A DNA stretch of 64,000 nt, from assembly GCA_003278545.1 (NCBI GenBank), contig QCEF01000006.1, forward strand, positions 19,272 to 83,271. The letters run 5' to 3'. The position numbers and the translations under genes were made by a program. Of this stretch, positions 53,663 through 63,136 are shown piece after piece. A model generated the notes under the pieces. That model was given only the letters and a program-made list of their open reading frames with translations. It did not search any database and was not told the DNA's origin. Numbering within the stretch: position 1 is the stretch's first letter; every line of letters starts with the position of its first letter. The stretch comes from Prochlorococcus sp. AG-355-N16 (GTDB lineage: Bacteria > Cyanobacteriota > Cyanobacteriia > PCC-6307 > Cyanobiaceae).

Positions 53663-54715
53663 ATGAGCCATATATTGGTTACTGGAGGAACTGGTTATAT
53701 TGGAAGTCATACTTGTCTCCAAATGTTATTATCTGGGTTTGAAATATCAATAATAGATTCTTACGTAAATAGTTCTACAAAAGTATTAGATTCTCTAATT
53801 AAATTAGGAAAAGAATATAATAAAGATTTTCTTGAAAAGATTAATTTCTTTAAAGGAGATATCAGAGATGAATTATTATTAGATTCTATTTTCAAAAAAA
53901 GCAGGATAAATTCAAAACCTATCAGCTCAGTTATACATTTCGCGGGATTTAAGGCGGTTGGAGAATCATTCAATTATCCGCTTAAATACTGGCAAAATAA
54001 TTTAAACGGATCAATATCCTTATTTAAAGTTATGAATCAAAATAACTGTAGAAATATTATTTTTAGCAGCAGTGCTACGGTTTATTGTCAAACAAATTCT
54101 TTCCCTGTTTCTGAGGAAGGTATAGTCGCTGCTAGCAATCCATATGGGCAAACAAAACTTGCAATCGAAAAGCTTTTGCGTGATCTTACAAATTCAGATG
54201 AAAGATGGAGAATTATTGCATTGCGATATTTTAATCCTGTTGGGGCTCATCCATCAGGAACTATTGGCGAAGATCCCGTTGGAATACCAAATAATTTGTT
54301 CCCCATCATATGTCAGGTAGCCTCTGGTAGGATTGATAGATTAAAAGTATTTGGTAAAAATTGGCCTACTAAAGATGGCACTTGTTTGAGGGATTATATA
54401 CATGTTATGGATTTAGCAGAGGCTCATAAAGCATCTATAGAATTACTATTTGATAATACGCAAGATAATTTTTTAGTTTTAAATATTGGAAACGGAATAG
54501 GAATAAGTGTTTTAGAAGCAATAAATAAGTTTCAAGAAATTAATAAATGTAATATCTCATACTCTTTTGTTGAAAGAAGAAATGGAGACTTACCTATTAT
54601 TATTGCAGATAATAAGAAAGCGCTTTCTCTATTAAATTGGAAACCAAATAGAGATTTAAACCAAATGTGCAGCGATGCATGGAATTGGCAGAAAAAAAAC
54701 CCAAATGGTTACTAA
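53663..54715 (+). CDS. galE: UDP-glucose 4-epimerase
   Basis: The 350-residue SDR has ILVTGGTGYIGSHTCLQML, HFAGFKAVGESFNYPLKYW, FSSSATVYCQTNSFPVSE and NPYGQTKLAIEKLL (Tyr/Lys pair). LRYFNPVGAHPSGTIGEDP completes the standard GalE set. It interconverts UDP-glucose and UDP-galactose and gives galactose for the glycans. It ends the plus-strand run and converges on manC with a 26-base gap. Confidence 0.95.
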   Translation: MSHILVTGGTGYIGSHTCLQMLLSGFEISIIDSYVNSSTKVLDSLIKLGKEYNKDFLEKINFFKGDIRDELLLDSIFKKSRINSKPISSVIHFAGFKAVGESFNYPLKYWQNNLNGSISLFKVMNQNNCRNIIFSSSATVYCQTNSFPVSEEGIVAASNPYGQTKLAIEKLLRDLTNSDERWRIIALRYFNPVGAHPSGTIGEDPVGIPNNLFPIICQVASGRIDRLKVFGKNWPTKDGTCLRDYIHVMDLAEAHKASIELLFDNTQDNFLVLNIGNGIGISVLEAINKFQEINKCNISYSFVERRNGDLPIIIADNKKALSLLNWKPNRDLNQMCSDAWNWQKKNPNGY

Positions 54716-54741
54716 TAATTTTAAATTTAGCTAACTATACC

Positions 54742-56172
54742 TTAACGTCCATATTTGTCTTCAAACCTTACAATATCATCCTCCCCTACATAAGAACCAC
54801 TTTGAACTTCTATAAGAGTTAAATTTATTTTTCCTGGATTTGATAATCTATGTTTTGAACCTAAGGGTATATAAATACTTTGGTTCTCGCATAAGATCTC
54901 CAATTTATTATCAACCTCTACCCTTGCAGTACCACTTACTACTACCCAATGTTCAGATCTGTGATGATGCATTTGTAAAGATAACTTTTCCCCAGGTTTA
55001 ACTTGTATCAATTTTACCTGCCATCTATTATTCTCTACCACTGAAAGGTAATGTCCCCATGGCCTATAAACCTTTGTATGAGAATGACCTTCTGGAATTT
55101 TACTTTTTTTTAAATAATTAACTATATTTTTTACTTTTTGTGAGGAATTTTTTTTAGAAATTAAAATTGCATCTCTTGTATCTACTACTACTAAGTCATC
55201 AAGATCTATACCTACAATTAGTCTATTTTCACTTCTTAGATACGAGTTTTTTGAATTTTCTAATATGACCTTACCTTCTGTAAAATTACCTTTTATATCT
55301 TTTTTTGAAGTCTCCCAAACCACCTCCCAACTTCCTACATCGCTCCATCCTACATCAAGTGGAATTACTAAACCCTTAGATGTTTTTTCCATTACCGCAA
55401 CATCAATTGAAACCTCCTCACACTTTGCAAAAGAATCTTTATCTAATCTTTGAAAATCAAGATCGATAATGCTTTTCTTTAAAGTCTTTTTGCATACTTC
55501 TAAAATATGCGGAGAAAATTTATCAATCTCTTTTATTATTTCTTTTGCTTTAAACATAAACATTCCACTATTCCAAGTGAATCTATTATCTTTTATTAAT
55601 TCTTTTGCCGTTTCTAAATCAGGTTTCTCAAGAAAACTTTCTATATCAATTCCTTCTAATTTATTGCATAAGGGCTTTGATGCTTTTATGTATCCGTATC
55701 CAATTTCAGGGGAAGTTGGTACTATTCCAAATGTTACTAATTTATCTTCTTCAGTGTATTCAATGCCTTTTTCAAGGAGAGTTAGAAATTTTTTGACATT
55801 TTGAATTTCATGGTCTGAAGATAAAACTAATAAAATTGGATCTTTCTCAAGTTCAAGTGCCTTTAAAGCTGCAAGTGTAATAGCAGGAGCAGTATTCCTT
55901 CCAAATGGTTCAAGCAATATAACGAAGTCTTCAATATTTAATTCACGCATTTGTTCAGAAACTATAAATCTATGCTGTTCATTACATACCAATATTGGCT
56001 TTTGAATATTTTTTAAAGGGATTATTCTTTGAATAGTTTTTTGTAATAAGCTTAAATTGTCTTCTTTCTTTAGTGATAAAAATTGCTTAGGATATGACTC
56101 TCTTGAAAGAGGCCAGAGTCTTGTGCCTGAACCTCCGCATAAAATTAAAGGAAAAATAGATCGCGTTGCCAT
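54742..56172 (-). CDS. manC: Mannose-1-phosphate guanylyltransferase / mannose-6-phosphate isomerase
   Basis: The 476-residue type II enzyme has LCGGSGTRLWPLSRESYPKQ at 12-31, FGRNTAPAITLAAL, FLEKPD and NSGMFMFKA in the GMP domain. A cupin isomerase domain follows at about 350-476 (VYRPWGHYLSVV, LQMHHHRSEHWVVVSGTA). It makes mannose 1-phosphate's activated form GDP-mannose, which feeds gmd and fcl. A phosphomannomutase gene is absent from the window. The gene stands alone on the minus strand between galE and a plus-strand transferase. Confidence 0.96.
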   Translation of the reverse strand: MATRSIFPLILCGGSGTRLWPLSRESYPKQFLSLKKEDNLSLLQKTIQRIIPLKNIQKPILVCNEQHRFIVSEQMRELNIEDFVILLEPFGRNTAPAITLAALKALELEKDPILLVLSSDHEIQNVKKFLTLLEKGIEYTEEDKLVTFGIVPTSPEIGYGYIKASKPLCNKLEGIDIESFLEKPDLETAKELIKDNRFTWNSGMFMFKAKEIIKEIDKFSPHILEVCKKTLKKSIIDLDFQRLDKDSFAKCEEVSIDVAVMEKTSKGLVIPLDVGWSDVGSWEVVWETSKKDIKGNFTEGKVILENSKNSYLRSENRLIVGIDLDDLVVVDTRDAILISKKNSSQKVKNIVNYLKKSKIPEGHSHTKVYRPWGHYLSVVENNRWQVKLIQVKPGEKLSLQMHHHRSEHWVVVSGTARVEVDNKLEILCENQSIYIPLGSKHRLSNPGKINLTLIEVQSGSYVGEDDIVRFEDKYGR

Positions 56173-56375
56173 AATTACTATTATTAACCTTAGGAATTTA
56201 TTTTATAATACTGTATTTTATAAATTTACTAATTTCTAAAAATAGTATTAATATTATTACTATTTTCAAATAAATAATCATATTTTGTTTAAAAAGATAA
56301 AGTTGTTTTTAAAGACGTAATATAAAAATTTTTTTATCAAAAATTAATTATAATTTTAAAGTTCGGCAATGTTAT

Positions 56376-57479
56376 ATGAAATTAAAAAGCAAGATACATT
56401 TGTTGATGATCTCCTCTAATGCGGATCTGGGAGGAGGCCCCAAACAGATGTTTTCGCTAGGAAAAAACTTAAATGATAATTTCGAGGTTTTCTATGCATT
56501 ACCCAAGAATAGTAATTATTTAATTTATTTAAACTCAAAAAATTATATTCAAATCTCTGAAAGAAAAATTAATATAAAAGATGTTTTTAATTTAATAAGA
56601 TTTATCCAGAAAAATAATATACAAATTATTCATGCACATGGAAAAGGTGCAGGAGTTTTATCTCGAATTACTAATCTTTTTTTACAAAAAAAACTTATTT
56701 ATACTTTTCATGGAATTCATATCAAATGTCATAATTTTTTTACTAATTGCGTTTATTTGATTTATGAAAATATCTTTGGAAGGTTTGACTCTCATAAAAT
56801 ATTTGTTGGAGAGAGCGAGAAATTATATGCAAAAAGATCAAATGTTTTTGTTTCTAATAATATAAGTGTTATTAATAATGGAGTCGAAAACAAATTAATT
56901 AAAGAAAAGAAAACTTATTTAGGTAATTCTCAAGATAAGGAAAATATCTCTAGGATAAATGTTATTTCAGTTTGTAGATTCGTTGAGCAAAAAAATATCA
57001 AAGATATTTTAAAAATTGCGAAAAGAATTCCCGAAATTGATTTTAAGATAGTTGGTTATGGAAAACTTTGGAAGGATATTAAACAACTTATCTTTGAATT
57101 GGAAATTGAAAATGTTCAATTAATTGGTATGAAGAAAAATGTTTTTAAATACCTATATTATTCTGATATATTTTTGTCAACATCTCTATATGAAGGCCTG
57201 CCATTAAGTATTTTAGAAGCAATGTCAGTTGGTCTTCCAATAATTGCAAGTAATGTAGTTGGCAATAAAGATACTATTGAGAATGGGATTTCTGGATATT
57301 TATATGATTTAAAAGATTTAAGTATTGCTATAAAATACTTAAAAGAATTAGCCCTAAATGAAAAGCTTAGAAATTTAATGGGATATAATTCATTTAAACG
57401 ACAAAGGAAGTTTTTTTCTGAGCAAAAAATGATATCTAAGTATGAAAATTTATATACTAAAGTTCTTATGGAAATGTAG
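56376..57479 (+). CDS. Glycosyltransferase family 4
   Basis: The 367-residue GT-B protein has LMISSNADLGGGPKQMFSLG at the start, IHAHGKGAGVLSRI, YTFHGIHIKCH, then VCRFVEQKNIKDILKIA. YEGLPLSILEAMSVG is the EX7E donor site. The GGGPKQ and HGKGAG motifs are typical of the group. It is a single gene flanked by minus-strand genes, with a 203-base gap upstream. It likely adds one sugar of the main repeat unit. Confidence 0.88.
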   Translation: MKLKSKIHLLMISSNADLGGGPKQMFSLGKNLNDNFEVFYALPKNSNYLIYLNSKNYIQISERKINIKDVFNLIRFIQKNNIQIIHAHGKGAGVLSRITNLFLQKKLIYTFHGIHIKCHNFFTNCVYLIYENIFGRFDSHKIFVGESEKLYAKRSNVFVSNNISVINNGVENKLIKEKKTYLGNSQDKENISRINVISVCRFVEQKNIKDILKIAKRIPEIDFKIVGYGKLWKDIKQLIFELEIENVQLIGMKKNVFKYLYYSDIFLSTSLYEGLPLSILEAMSVGLPIIASNVVGNKDTIENGISGYLYDLKDLSIAIKYLKELALNEKLRNLMGYNSFKRQRKFFSEQKMISKYENLYTKVLMEM

Positions 57480-57498
57480 TTTTAAAAAAATTTTTACT

Positions 57499-59319
57499 TT
57501 AAAAAAGATTTTCATTAATTTTATTTGCGTTTATCATCTCTTTAAAACTTTTGGAATTTTTTATTAAATCTTGATAGTTTCCACATGATTTTATTTCACC
57601 ATTTTGAAATTCATAAATGTAGTCGCACTTTTTAATTGTTGATAATCTATGGGCAATGAAAATAATTGTAATTTTATTATTTATTTTTAAAAGTGATTTC
57701 ATCAGCTCTGATTCTGTGATGTTGTCCAAACCTGATGTTGCCTCATCTAGAACTAATAAGGATGTATCTCTATAAAAAGCTCGTGCAATAGCAATCCTTT
57801 GCCTTTGTCCCCCAGAGAGCATTATTCCATTTTCTCCTAATTGTGTGTTTAAACCGGCAGGTAGTGAATAAATAAGTTCTTCTAACTGTGCTGCAACAAT
57901 TGCATCCCAAACCTTTGAATCATTCACTTCAAAATCATTTAAACCATAAGCTACATTAGTCCTAATATCTCCATTTAATAAATTGATTGATTGAGGTACA
58001 TAAGAACAAATTGATTGCCATGAAGAAATTTGATTATTTTTTAGTTCTTTCCCGTCTAATAATATTTTTCCTTTAGAGGGTCTAAGTAAACCAACTATCT
58101 GGTTTACAAAAGTACTCTTTCCACTCCCTGTTTTTCCTACAATTGCTATTTTTGAGCCAGTCTTAATAGTTAAATTAATATTTTTTAAAGCAAAATTATC
58201 TTTAGTTGGATACTTATAACTTAGATTATAAATCTGTAGATTTTTCTTAGGAGCTTTAAAGTTATTATTTTTTCTAATGACTGAATAATTTCTCGTGTTG
58301 GGAAGCTCTAATATTTTTAAGGCTTCTTCTAAATCTGGGATCCCTGCTCGTAAAGCTGTAATGCCTCTAAAAAAATCTTGCAATGGTGGTGTAAGCTTTA
58401 AAGAGGAAACTGCAATTGTTGCTAAAAAAGGAATAATTTCTAAAAGAGTACTCGGATCTCTATCTTGTAAATAGGGGAATAGTCCAATAGCAAAGATAAG
58501 TGTAATTCCAAAGGGCTCAACTAATGACCTTGGAAATTCAGGAAAAGTTTCAGCCTTCCATAAATATGGAAAAGCTCTTTGGCTAGCTTTTTTATATCGA
58601 TTTTCGAAATATTTTTCTGATCCAGTTAAATGAACATCAATTATAGTTCTCATGGATTCATTAATAACTTTGTTTATTTCTTTCTCCAGAATTATCTTTT
58701 GTCTTGAAGCGGCTCTTATGAAAGGCGTAACACTTAAGGAGATTAATGTATAGCCAGTAACTAAACTAATTATTAAAATAAAAGAATTAATTTTTGCAAA
58801 ACTAAAAATAGCTAAAAATATAAAAATAATAATAAAAAAACCACTTATTATTTCTAAAATAGGCCTTATAAATTTTTCCGATACCCTTGAAATATTTAAT
58901 AGAATTTTTGAACTTATATTTTCGCTTTTATCAGTAAGAAAAAATTCATACTTTTGATGAAAGATTTTTTTTTGGATATTTTCTGATAAGTCAATAAATA
59001 TTTCAGCTTTTAATTTCTCTTGGAAAGCTCTAAGAAATAATTTTAAAAATGAAGCAAGCCAATTAAATAATATATAGATTGAAACAATAATGATTAACTT
59101 AGTAAATGGATCTGTTGAAATTAGTTCTGAAAAGGGTATTGAGGGTCTATTTTCTTTTTGAACAACTATTACAAATAGTCTTGAAACTAATCCCACCACC
59201 AAAACATCAGCTAATCCAGTAATTATTGCTAGAGGAATAATTTTATAAAAAGATGCTTTTCTTTCTTTTGAAAGAATTTTTAAAAGACGTATAAGTAAAT
59301 TTATTGTTTTGCTGTACAT
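57499..59319 (-). CDS. ABC exporter half-transporter, second flippase candidate
   Basis: The 606-residue protein has six membrane helices to about residue 325 and an ATPase with Walker A GKTGSGKST (395-403), LSGGQ (501-505) and Walker B LLVLDE (521-526). IAHRLS holds the H-loop. It is related in layout to the exporter at 31405 and to PglK/MsbA. It lies upstream of nothing but glycan genes and next to a WbaP-type initiating transferase. That pairing suggests it flips the glycan that transferase starts. Other lipid substrates are possible. Confidence 0.85.
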   Translation of the reverse strand: MYSKTINLLIRLLKILSKERKASFYKIIPLAIITGLADVLVVGLVSRLFVIVVQKENRPSIPFSELISTDPFTKLIIIVSIYILFNWLASFLKLFLRAFQEKLKAEIFIDLSENIQKKIFHQKYEFFLTDKSENISSKILLNISRVSEKFIRPILEIISGFFIIIFIFLAIFSFAKINSFILIISLVTGYTLISLSVTPFIRAASRQKIILEKEINKVINESMRTIIDVHLTGSEKYFENRYKKASQRAFPYLWKAETFPEFPRSLVEPFGITLIFAIGLFPYLQDRDPSTLLEIIPFLATIAVSSLKLTPPLQDFFRGITALRAGIPDLEEALKILELPNTRNYSVIRKNNNFKAPKKNLQIYNLSYKYPTKDNFALKNINLTIKTGSKIAIVGKTGSGKSTFVNQIVGLLRPSKGKILLDGKELKNNQISSWQSICSYVPQSINLLNGDIRTNVAYGLNDFEVNDSKVWDAIVAAQLEELIYSLPAGLNTQLGENGIMLSGGQRQRIAIARAFYRDTSLLVLDEATSGLDNITESELMKSLLKINNKITIIFIAHRLSTIKKCDYIYEFQNGEIKSCGNYQDLIKNSKSFKEMINANKINENLF

Positions 59320-59370
59320 AATATTTTTCTTGGTTTACTTAAAACAAATATAAATATTCATAAATTTCTT

Positions 59371-60021
59371 TTAATATGCACCTCTATCCATGGGAAATAA
59401 TAAAACCCCAAATGTTCTAATAATTATCCTCAAATCCATTATAAAATTAAAACTATCTACATATAATGAGTCGAGATATACTCTTTTTTTGTAACTCAAA
59501 TTATTCCTTCCGCTAACTTGCCAAAGTCCAGTTATACCAGGATTTATTGAAAGCACTTTGTTTATTTGATTTCCATATTTTGTTATTTCTTTTTCTACAA
59601 TTGGACGTGGTCCTACAACACTCATATCCATTTTTAAAACATTTAAAAATTGAGGCAATTCATCTAAGCTTGTTTTTCTTAAGAATTTGCCAATTGTAGT
59701 TATTCTCGGGTCATTTTTAAGCTTATGTGTTTTTTCAAATTCTTCTTTTATCTCCTCATTTTTTTCTAATAAATTATTGAAAATATCATCAGCTTCTGGA
59801 TGCATAGTCCTAAATTTTATACAATAAAAAGTTTTAAAATTTTTACCAACTCTTTTGTGGTAATAAAATATTGGTCCACGTGAACTAAATTTAATCAATA
59901 TTGCAATAAACAAAAACAATGGTGAACCCAATATTATTACTGTTAAAGAAAAAATAAAATCAAATAAGGTTTTGAATAAAAGGTAAATATTTTTCTTAAA
60001 AGTTATTTTAAAAAATTTCAC
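59371..60021 (-). CDS. Undecaprenyl-phosphate hexose-1-phosphate transferase (WbaP/WcaJ catalytic-core type)
   Basis: The 216-residue protein has one hydrophobic segment (IFSLTVIILGSPLFLFIAILI, about 23-43) and the short-form PHPT core: FYYHKRVGKNFKTFYCIKFR, DPRITTIGKFLRKTSLDELP (Asp-Glu pair), VVGPRPIVEKE and PGITGLWQVSGRN. It adds hexose 1-phosphate, often glucose or galactose, to undecaprenyl phosphate to start repeat units. It lacks the extra N-terminal domain of full-length WbaP. This is the second and unrelated initiating enzyme in the window. Confidence 0.93.
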   Translation of the reverse strand: MKFFKITFKKNIYLLFKTLFDFIFSLTVIILGSPLFLFIAILIKFSSRGPIFYYHKRVGKNFKTFYCIKFRTMHPEADDIFNNLLEKNEEIKEEFEKTHKLKNDPRITTIGKFLRKTSLDELPQFLNVLKMDMSVVGPRPIVEKEITKYGNQINKVLSINPGITGLWQVSGRNNLSYKKRVYLDSLYVDSFNFIMDLRIIIRTFGVLLFPMDRGAY

Positions 60022-60053
60022 TTTAAAAATTACAATAAAATATAATTATTTAT

Positions 60054-61238
60054 TTACTTAAACTTATATTTTTGAAACTTAGTCCAAGATTTATCAATAA
60101 AAGTTTTAAATTTCGTTTTAAATTTTTCTTGCGAAAATTCTTGGGCGAATTTATTTTGTATTTCAGGATTAAATTTTCTCCAAATTTTTTTATCCTCAAA
60201 CCACATTACTGTATCAATAATATTTGATACATTTTGCTCTTTAAATAAGATGCCTGTGGAAATTTTATTTTTTTTGTCATTAGTTAAGCAATTTACAGTG
60301 TCTAACAATCCTCCTTTTGCCAAGGCTATTACTGGAGCACCAGAAGCCATTGCTTCAATAGGAGCTATACCAAAGTCTTCAATACCAGCATAAACAAAAG
60401 CTCTACAGGTGCTCATCAATTTCTCCACATTTGAATTTGTTTCATTTCCATAAAATTTAATATTAGGATGGGCAATTTTTTTTAAATTTGATTTTTCAGG
60501 ACCATCTCCTATTATCATTAATGGTAACCCTAATTTATTGAATGCTTTGATGATTAGGTCAACTCTTTTATTTGGCACAAGTCTGCATACACTAAGATAA
60601 AAGTTTTCTCTTTCTAGATTAAATTTAAATCTCTGTACATTAACAGGAGGATAAATAACTTCTGAATTTAGACCCCAATATTTTTTAATTCTCTTTGATG
60701 TAAAGGTTGAATTGGCTATCAAGTAGTCAGGCCTTTGTCCACTTATAAAATCCCACTCTCTTAATTTAAATAATAAATATCTTAAAGGTAACTCTAATCC
60801 GTATTTTTTTAAAGATGACTTATTTACATAAGTATTCATTTGATCCCATGCGTATCTCATAGGAGTGTGGATATAACTTATATGAAGTTGATCAGGGGAA
60901 GTTAATACTCCTTTTGCAGCTAAATGGCTAGAACTAATTATCAAGTCGTAAAGGCTTAAATCTAATTGTTCGGTAGCAAAAGGTATTATTGGCAAATATT
61001 TTTGAACCCTGTCTCTTCCAAAAGGTAGTTTTTGAATAAAACTTGTATTAATTTTTCTATCTCCAAATATATTTTTATTCTCAAGACTAATGTTTTCAGT
61101 CAATGCAAATAATTCTGGCATAGAGTAGTTATTAGATAACAATTCATCAATAATAAAAGTTACTTTTTCGGCACCTCCAATTGATTTTCTTAAGTACCAA
61201 TCGTGTATTAAGGCTATATTTGCATTTTTTATATTCAT
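60054..61238 (-). CDS. Glycosyltransferase family 4
   Basis: The 394-residue GT-B protein has IALIHDWYLRKSIGGAEKVT at the start, DLIISSSHLAAKGV, YIHTPMRYAWD, SVCRLVPNKRVDLIIKAF, and EDFGIAPIEAMASGAPVIAL as donor site. The HTPMRYAWD string marks a well-known group often found beside WbaP-type transferases. It is likely the second enzyme acting on the lipid-linked sugar. A purine-rich AGAAAGG precedes its ATG, a better than usual ribosome-binding site for this window. Confidence 0.9.
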   Translation of the reverse strand: MNIKNANIALIHDWYLRKSIGGAEKVTFIIDELLSNNYSMPELFALTENISLENKNIFGDRKINTSFIQKLPFGRDRVQKYLPIIPFATEQLDLSLYDLIISSSHLAAKGVLTSPDQLHISYIHTPMRYAWDQMNTYVNKSSLKKYGLELPLRYLLFKLREWDFISGQRPDYLIANSTFTSKRIKKYWGLNSEVIYPPVNVQRFKFNLERENFYLSVCRLVPNKRVDLIIKAFNKLGLPLMIIGDGPEKSNLKKIAHPNIKFYGNETNSNVEKLMSTCRAFVYAGIEDFGIAPIEAMASGAPVIALAKGGLLDTVNCLTNDKKNKISTGILFKEQNVSNIIDTVMWFEDKKIWRKFNPEIQNKFAQEFSQEKFKTKFKTFIDKSWTKFQKYKFK

Positions 61239-61356
61239 TAATTCTTACCTTTCTAGTTATATTTTACTGTTTTTTGTATCAGTATAAATAATTACTTTTA
61301 GGATTAAAATTAACTTTTAAAAATTTAAGAAAGAATTTCATAAGCAGCTGCAAATT

Positions 61357-61589
61357 TTAAATTGATAATCTTAACAAAACTACTTCTAGGATATTTAATA
61401 TTTGCTTACTCTCAGAAGATTTATTATAAATTTTTACCTTATTGATTGCTTCTTGTTCTTCTTTAGTTTTATTAAGTATGTATTTATTATGGCTTTTTTT
61501 TAATATATATTTCCATTTATTTTCTCCAGATTCAATATTCTATTAATTGTTTTTAAAGCATTTTCGACTTTTTTTTAAGTAATATGCAT
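61357..61589 (-). pseudogene. Probable decayed small gene downstream of the O-antigen-polymerase-family gene
   Basis: The minus strand reads as coding-like sequence in pieces. An ATG at 61587-61589 is followed by four codons and a stop next to an eight-A run. A second frame gives VENALKTINRILN, and a third gives ENKWKYILKKSHNKYIL up to LEVVLLRLSI and a stop at 61357. The three pieces would form one roughly 75-residue basic helical protein after two frame changes. No family is recognised. It fills most of the 365-base gap between the two flanking genes. Confidence 0.35.
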
Positions 61590-61603
61590 TTAATTAATAT
61601 TTT

Positions 61604-62905
61604 TTAAATTCCACTATCCTTTTCAATTATCTTTTTTAAAGATGCAATCAAAATCCAAGCAATAATGCTTATTTTCCCATCAAAATATTGTATATCAACT
61701 AATTGAGATAAAAAGAAAAAGAAAACAGATGCCCAACATGCTCTCTCAAAATAATCTATACTTTTTAAATTCCTCAAAAAGATAGCATAGTAGGAAACAG
61801 CTAGAATACTTAATATAGTTAAGGCAAATATTATTGTTACTGGAAGACCATAACTTATTGCTAATTCAGTTAATAAATTATGAGAGTGGCCTTTATAAAA
61901 ATTAGTCTCAAGCTCATATATTGCAGTGAACGAAGCTGCTCCTATTCCTAATAAAGGACTACTATTTATAATATCTAAAGCGCTTTTAAAAATTTCTAGT
62001 CTTGTTACATCTAAGTTTTTATAACCTTCTTGAGAAAACTCTAGTATAATTTTATTTAGAATTAGTTCTCTTAATATATTTTGAAGCTCACTTGAAAAAA
62101 TTGGTGAAATTAAAATGATTATTATTGAGGCGCTGATTAGAAAAAATATTAATAACCAAAGAAAGGCTTGTTGAGTTATTACCAGAGGAAAAGCAATTAA
62201 AAATCCTACCCAAGCATTTCTTGAAAAAGTCAATAGAATTGCTAATCCAATAGTAACCAAAAAACAAATATAGATGCTTTTATTATATAAATTTTTGGTT
62301 CTTTCAAAAATTAAGGCTATGCAAAATGGCCATACTAAATTCAACCAAGATCCAGCATAATTTTGATTATTAAATAATCCGCTTAAGCCCCCAGGAGAAA
62401 TTATTGGTCTTTGGTACCAAATGATTAATCCATTTAAAGTTTCAAAAGGACCTGTCCATCCAAAAAAATATTGACCGAAACCTGTAACCAATAATGGGAA
62501 TGTCCCAGAGATAAGAACTAATGCAAATTTTTTCCTTTTTTCTTTAGTATTAATAAAAGGTTGGCAAGCCCAAAAAATCCAAAAAAAGGGTATCCAATTT
62601 GCCATTCCTAGTAATGATAAGTTTGGATCCCAAATTTCTGGTATGTTGTTTGGGAGAACAAATTTTTGTATTAAAGCACTTAAAACTATCAATAAACCAC
62701 ACAAAAAGAAAGGTAAATTCCATCTATCTTTAAAGAAATTAATTTTTTTACTTTGAATAAAGCTCCCAAAAACAAACGCCATTAAAAGTAATAATCCGCC
62801 AATAAATAAGGAAGAGCATAAAAAAAAAGTTCCAATTAGAAATAATATCTCTCCTAATTTATTAATGTCTGTTTTTCTAGATAATAATAATTTTAAATAA
62901 TACAT
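61604..62905 (-). CDS. O-antigen ligase/polymerase family membrane protein (Wzy_C type)
   Basis: The 433-residue protein has about ten helices and the family's large periplasmic loop between about residues 280 and 340. In that loop are RLEIFKSALDIINSSPLLGI and GHSHNLLTELAISYGLP, the latter with the conserved His and Asn-Leu. FNNQNYAGSWLNLVWPF earlier matches the NPN-type motif. Members join sugar chains outside the cytoplasmic membrane, as WaaL ligase or Wzy polymerase; cyanobacterial IctB is also related. Next to a WbaP-type enzyme and ABC flippase, polymerase or ligase is likelier than bicarbonate transport. Confidence 0.82.
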   Translation of the reverse strand: MYYLKLLLSRKTDINKLGEILFLIGTFFLCSSLFIGGLLLLMAFVFGSFIQSKKINFFKDRWNLPFFLCGLLIVLSALIQKFVLPNNIPEIWDPNLSLLGMANWIPFFWIFWACQPFINTKEKRKKFALVLISGTFPLLVTGFGQYFFGWTGPFETLNGLIIWYQRPIISPGGLSGLFNNQNYAGSWLNLVWPFCIALIFERTKNLYNKSIYICFLVTIGLAILLTFSRNAWVGFLIAFPLVITQQAFLWLLIFFLISASIIIILISPIFSSELQNILRELILNKIILEFSQEGYKNLDVTRLEIFKSALDIINSSPLLGIGAASFTAIYELETNFYKGHSHNLLTELAISYGLPVTIIFALTILSILAVSYYAIFLRNLKSIDYFERACWASVFFFFLSQLVDIQYFDGKISIIAWILIASLKKIIEKDSGI

Positions 62906-62926
62906 ATATTAACTTTGATTTTCTTA

Positions 62927-63000
<74 letters not shown>

Positions 63001-63008
63001 ATTTTTTT

Positions 63009-63037
63009 ATTATATCCGACGCTATAAGCCTATACAA
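63009..63037 (-). promoter_or_regulatory. Promoter of tRNA-Arg
   Basis: On the minus strand TTGTAT (63032-63037) and a perfect TATAAT (63009-63014) are exactly 17 bases apart. The first tRNA base is nine bases beyond the -10 box, which fits a transcription start at or just before the tRNA. Confidence 0.7.
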
Positions 63038-63136
63038 TGTAAGTAAATTCTTTTTATGATTTTTAGTAAAAATCTTTTTTATTTATTTTTTTTCAGTAAG
63101 AAATCGCATAAAATTGAAAAATAATGCATTTTTATC

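Noticed and set aside
61604..62905. IctB-type bicarbonate transporter
   Set aside because: The family is shared, but the neighbours (WbaP-type enzyme, ABC flippase, GT4) favour a polymerase or ligase.
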